Assembly (NCBI GenBank): GCA_963784675.1
Contig: CAWASE010000012.1
Location: 127,325-191,324, forward strand
Length of the DNA: 64,000 nucleotides
Source: SCTD01 sp963784675
GTDB taxonomy: Bacteria; Actinomycetota; Actinomycetes; Mycobacteriales; SCTD01
Direction of reading: 5' to 3'
In this document: positions 60,847 through 64,000 of the stretch, one piece after another
Layout of the letters: each line of letters opens with the position of its first letter
Numbering within the stretch: position 1 is the stretch's first letter
The notes under the pieces: generated by a model
Databases searched by the model: none
The model's input: the letters and a program-made list of their open reading frames with translations, nothing else
What the model was told of the DNA's origin: nothing
Translations under genes and position numbers: made by a program

Positions 60847-63711
60847 TCAGCCGCAGATCTGCGTCCCGGGGATGCACCTCGGCGAGGCCGCCGCCGACGG
60901 CGAGCCTGACGCTGCCGGCGATCCCGAGGCCGTGGGCGATCCGCTCACGGACGGCGACGCCGAGGTAGCCGGGGTGGTGCTGGCGGCCGGTGAGACCGAG
61001 GCGCTCGGCGAACCGCTCGCGCTCGGCGAGGACGACGGGCAGCTGGTGAACAGACCCGGCGTGCACGAGGGAGACGGCGACGCCGACGCGCCCGCCGACG
61101 GCGACCCGCTGCTCGACGGGGCCGGAGCCGGGCCCCCGGTGAGGTAGCCGACGACATCGACGATCAGGTGCGCCGCGGGCGCGTTGGCCCCGCCGACCTG
61201 CAGCGTGACCGATCGGTCGGTGCCGAGCGCGGTGGTGACCTCGTTCGCCTGCGTCAGGCTCTTCGGGAAGTTCACGTTCGAGGTGCCCGGGTTCTGCTGG
61301 CCGGTCGGATACACCGTGACGAAGCCCGCGACGCTGCCGTTGGTGGCGGTGACGTTGAGGATCACCGCGGTGGCCTCCGCCGGGACCGCCGCCGGCATCT
61401 GCGAGACGACACCTCGGCGCGGGGCTCCGCGGTTGTTGCGGGTGTCGGTGGCCCGCAGCGGCTTGTCCAGGCGCGTGTAGGTCTGCGCCCCCGCCGGCGT
61501 GCCCGGCACGACGGCGCCGACGACGTCGACGATCACCGCAGCGCTGGCCGAGCTGACGAACAGCGAGACCTTCCCCGCGTTCGCGCCGGTGCCGACCCGG
61601 GACAGCACCTCGTTGGCCTGCGTCTGGCCCTTCACGAAGTTGACGTTCGAGGTCCCCGGCCGCTGGGTGCCGGTCGCGTAGGCGGTGACGAAGCCGTTCG
61701 CCGACGTCTCGGTGACCGTGACGTTGAGGATCGCGTCGGTGGCGCCGTCCGGGAGCAGCGCGGACAGGTCGACCGGCACCTCGCCGGTGCGTCGCCGGGG
61801 GCTGGTCGTCCGGCTGTCGAAGGCCCGCTGCGGGTCGAGGTCGTCACCGCTCCGGTGTCGACGCCAGCGGTGGTGGTGAAGCTGCCGACCAGGTCGACGA
61901 TCACGTGCGCCGACGCGGAGTCGACGAACAGCGACACCTTGCGGTCGGCCGACAGCCCCACGACAGCCTCGTTCGCCTGCTGCTGCTGGGTCTCGAAGTT
62001 GACGTTGGACGTGCCCGGTCGCTGCGTGCCGTTGGGGTAGGCGACCAGGAAGCCGCGCTTGGTGCCGTTGGCGACGGTCAGGTTCAGGACGGCGCTGGTG
62101 GCGCCGGCGTCGGTGAGCTGCTGCGACAGGTCCAGGACGATCAGGCCGTTGCGCCGGGCGCCGCCGTTGCTGCGCGTGTCCAGCACCCGGACCGGGCTCG
62201 GCAGCGCCAGGTAGCGCGCAGCGCCGCTGCTCGGCGTGGCCGACGGGCTGGTGGTCGCGGTCGGCGTGGCCGACGGGCTGGCCGCCGCTCCCCCGGTGAC
62301 GGTGAAGCACCCGGTGCACTGCGGGGGGTTGCTGTTCGTGCCGTTGTTGGTCTTGCCGTCGGTCAGCTGCACCCGGACGTTGCGGGCTCCGACCGTGGCG
62401 TCCGCGGTCGTCTGCAGGGTGGCCCGCACGAGGGTGTCGCTGACGAACTCGACGGCCGTGGTCGTGACGCCGGTGCCCGAGACGATGACCTGCGCGCCGC
62501 GGGAGAAGTTCGTGCCGTTGACGTCGTAGGTGAACGTCGTGGAGCGGTCCTGGCTGCTGCCGGTGTCCGGGCCCGTACGGTCCAGCGAGGCGACCGTGGG
62601 CAGCCGCTCGGAGCGCTGGACGACGGTGAAGCGGCAGGAGTCGCAGGCGTTGACCACACCGGAGTCGTTGCGCACCACCGGCTGGTAGACGCCCGGAGCC
62701 GCGCTCCCGAGCAGGAAGTCGGCCGTGATCGACGTGCCGTTGTAGGCGGTGCGGGCGCCGGTGACGGTCAGCTGGCTGCGGCTGGCGCTGCCCGGCGTGC
62801 CGAGGAACTCCAGGCTCGGGGTGCCGTCGGTGACCTGCGAGCCGGCGAACGTGAGCCGCACCGGAGTCGTGGTCGGGTCGTTGAAGCCGGCGCTCGGCGT
62901 GACCGTGTCGAGGGACGGGCCGGCGACCGCGAAGCAGCGGTCGCAGACCGACGTGGTGCCGTCGAGGTTGCGCACCCGCACGTCACGCACGCCCGGGACG
63001 GACGTGGTGGTGAGCGTGATGCGGCGCATCAGCTCGGTGCGGGTGGTGATGCCCTGGGTGGCGGTGGTGCCGCCGTTGACCGGCGCCTGGTTGGCGTTGA
63101 TGGTGTTGTCCGGACCGCTGCCGTCGGGCAGCAGGACCTCGACGATCGAGCCGCGCTCGAAGTTGTTGCCGAGCACGGAGATGTTCGCTGCCCCGCCCGG
63201 CCGCACCGACGTCGGGGCTACCGAGACGACCGAGAGCGGTCCGGCGGGCAGCACCGCGAAGCAGGACGCGCAGGTGTCGGTGCCACCGCCGACGCCGGGC
63301 AGCCCGGAGGCGTTGCCGCTGATGCTGACGGCGTACTGGCCGGCGTCGATCGGGCCGTCGGTGCCCAGGCCGCTGCCGCCGTCGGTGAAGTCGACACCGG
63401 TCTGCGTGGCGCTGCGCTGGGCCGGCGGCATGCCGGGGTCGATGTCGACGCTGAACGAGACGGCCGAGCCGACCCGGGTGAAGGTCGCGGTGCCGCCGGT
63501 GCGCAGGTCGGCGTCGGTGGTCGCGAAGGTCAGCGTGGCGCTCGCGTTGCTGTTCTGGACGCCGCTGGGGGTGACGGTGACGCCGTTGGCGGCGGCTCCG
63601 GCCCACGGGGCGGCGACGAGGGGAGCCGGCGACGACCGCGGCACCGCTCAGGACGGCGCCGATCAGGGTGGGGACCGCGACGGTGCGGCGACGACGGGCA
63701 AGGATGTTCAT
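60847..63711 (-). CDS. secreted multi-IPT/TIG protein with three C-terminal beta modules, frameshifted
   Basis: ATG 63709-63711 follows AGGAG and gives a signal peptide (MNILARRRRTVAVPTLIGAV...). After a shift near 63628, four Ig-like IPT/TIG segments follow, each ending in a CxxC pair (CASC, CDRC, CDSC, CTGC). A Ser/Thr/Pro linker precedes three tandem modules of about 125 residues carrying LDTR...VLNLTVANGT...RPGTSNVNF...VIVDLVG, as in many actinobacterial extracellular enzymes. A second shift falls near 61840, between modules 1 and 2. The C-terminus is a Ser/Pro-rich tail with two more cysteine pairs. About 950 residues in all. It is probably surface-exposed. No catalytic domain is visible. 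Confidence 0.8.
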
Positions 63712-63876
63712 GCTGCTCCTGGCTGCGGGGGCGTGCCGGTTCGACCGGCCGGGTCGTGCTGTCACTTCGTCAAGACGTCATGACTCCGACGAGGTTCGCC
63801 GTGACGCACCATCTTCCTGCATCCGGGCGACGGACGTTGCCGCTTCGTGACCGTGCTCGGCCGTCGTGCCCGTTCC

Positions 63877-64000
63877 TCAGCCGCTCTCGGTACACGTCCG
63901 GCAGGTGCCGAAGACGGCGAAGTGGCCGACGTTGACGGTGAAGCCCCGGTCCGCGGCCAGCGTCTCGACGACCGGGGCGACCACCTGCGGCGGGACCTCG
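63877..64000 (-). CDS. Fur-family metalloregulator, C-terminal fragment
   Basis: The last 40 codons of a gene that continues past the right edge. They read ...GFTVNVGHFAVFGTCRTCTESG, with the Fur/Zur ending His-x5-Gly-x-Cys-x2-Cys (structural zinc site). Which metal or signal it senses cannot be told from this fragment. Confidence 0.85.
   Translation of the reverse strand, partial: EVPPQVVAPVVETLAADRGFTVNVGHFAVFGTCRTCTESG

Overview
The window is very GC-rich, densely coded DNA from an actinomycete. Many adjacent genes overlap by four bases (ATGA or GTGA), GTG starts are frequent, and the genes include actinobacterial markers: mshA, a second-position SenX3/RegX3 pair, bS22, DUF2516 and SsgA-like proteins. 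Homologues of the Streptomyces developmental regulators BldN and RsiG, together with two SsgA-like proteins, suggest a lineage that differentiates or sporulates. I cannot name the genus. Read from right (about 53.2 kb) to left, the backbone has the same gene order as Mycobacterium tuberculosis Rv0474 to Rv0514: XRE regulator, HbhA, DUF2516, SDR, mshA, YbjN, gpm1, senX3, regX3, Rv0495c, Ppx/GppA, sugar phosphate isomerase, proC, HTH, bS22, galE2-like, acyltransferase, SerB-like HAD, glutaredoxin, hemA, hemC, hemD, hemB and membrane proteins. Lineage-specific genes are inserted into this backbone.

Layout. 0-6.7 kb: tetrapyrrole operon rex-hemA-hemC-hemD-hemB on the minus strand, with a Rex operator upstream, then two small membrane proteins. 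6.9-11.1 kb: glutaredoxin-like protein, an acyl-CoA ligase and a class A penicillin-binding protein, the last two broken by frameshifts. 11.4-17.1 kb: a BldN-type sigma factor, an RsbN-like membrane protein and two paralogous sortase-anchored (LPRTG) surface proteins. 17.3-25.5 kb: HAD phosphatase, EamA transporter, SDR, acyltransferase, epimerase, a divergent SAM hydrolase, bS22, HTH protein, phosphatase and AcuC. 25.6-28.9 kb: a MacB-like tripartite export system. 29-34.6 kb: proline metabolism, monooxygenase, hydrolase, isomerase and Ppx/GppA. 34.7-40.2 kb: a LOV-GAF-PP2C photoreceptor phosphatase coupled to an Rv0495c-like protein, then regX3-senX3 divergent from phoU with a candidate PHO box between them. 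40.2-49.5 kb: DUF3105 protein, gpmA, a large LAATG-anchored secreted protein, dienelactone hydrolase, and mshA with two YbjN genes. 49.5-53.3 kb: two SsgA-like genes, each behind a candidate BldN promoter and flanking a RibD-type reductase, then DUF2516, HbhA and the XRE regulator. 53.4-55.4 kb: a polymorphic toxin and possible immunity gene, both heavily frameshifted. 55.5-60.8 kb: L-asparaginase II, RsiG, a DUF4388 coiled-coil protein and YgfZ. 60.8-64 kb: a secreted multi-IPT protein and the 3' end of a Fur-family gene.

The most interesting thread is developmental. BldN is encoded here, and sequences matching its promoter class, CGTCAC-N16-CGTT[GC], lie before both ssgA-like genes and before the first LPRTG protein gene. 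RsiG carries both c-di-GMP-binding signatures exactly 100 residues apart. A caution applies: frameshifts are concentrated at 8.6-9.8 kb and 54.5-63.7 kb while the rest is clean, which looks more like local consensus errors than gene decay.
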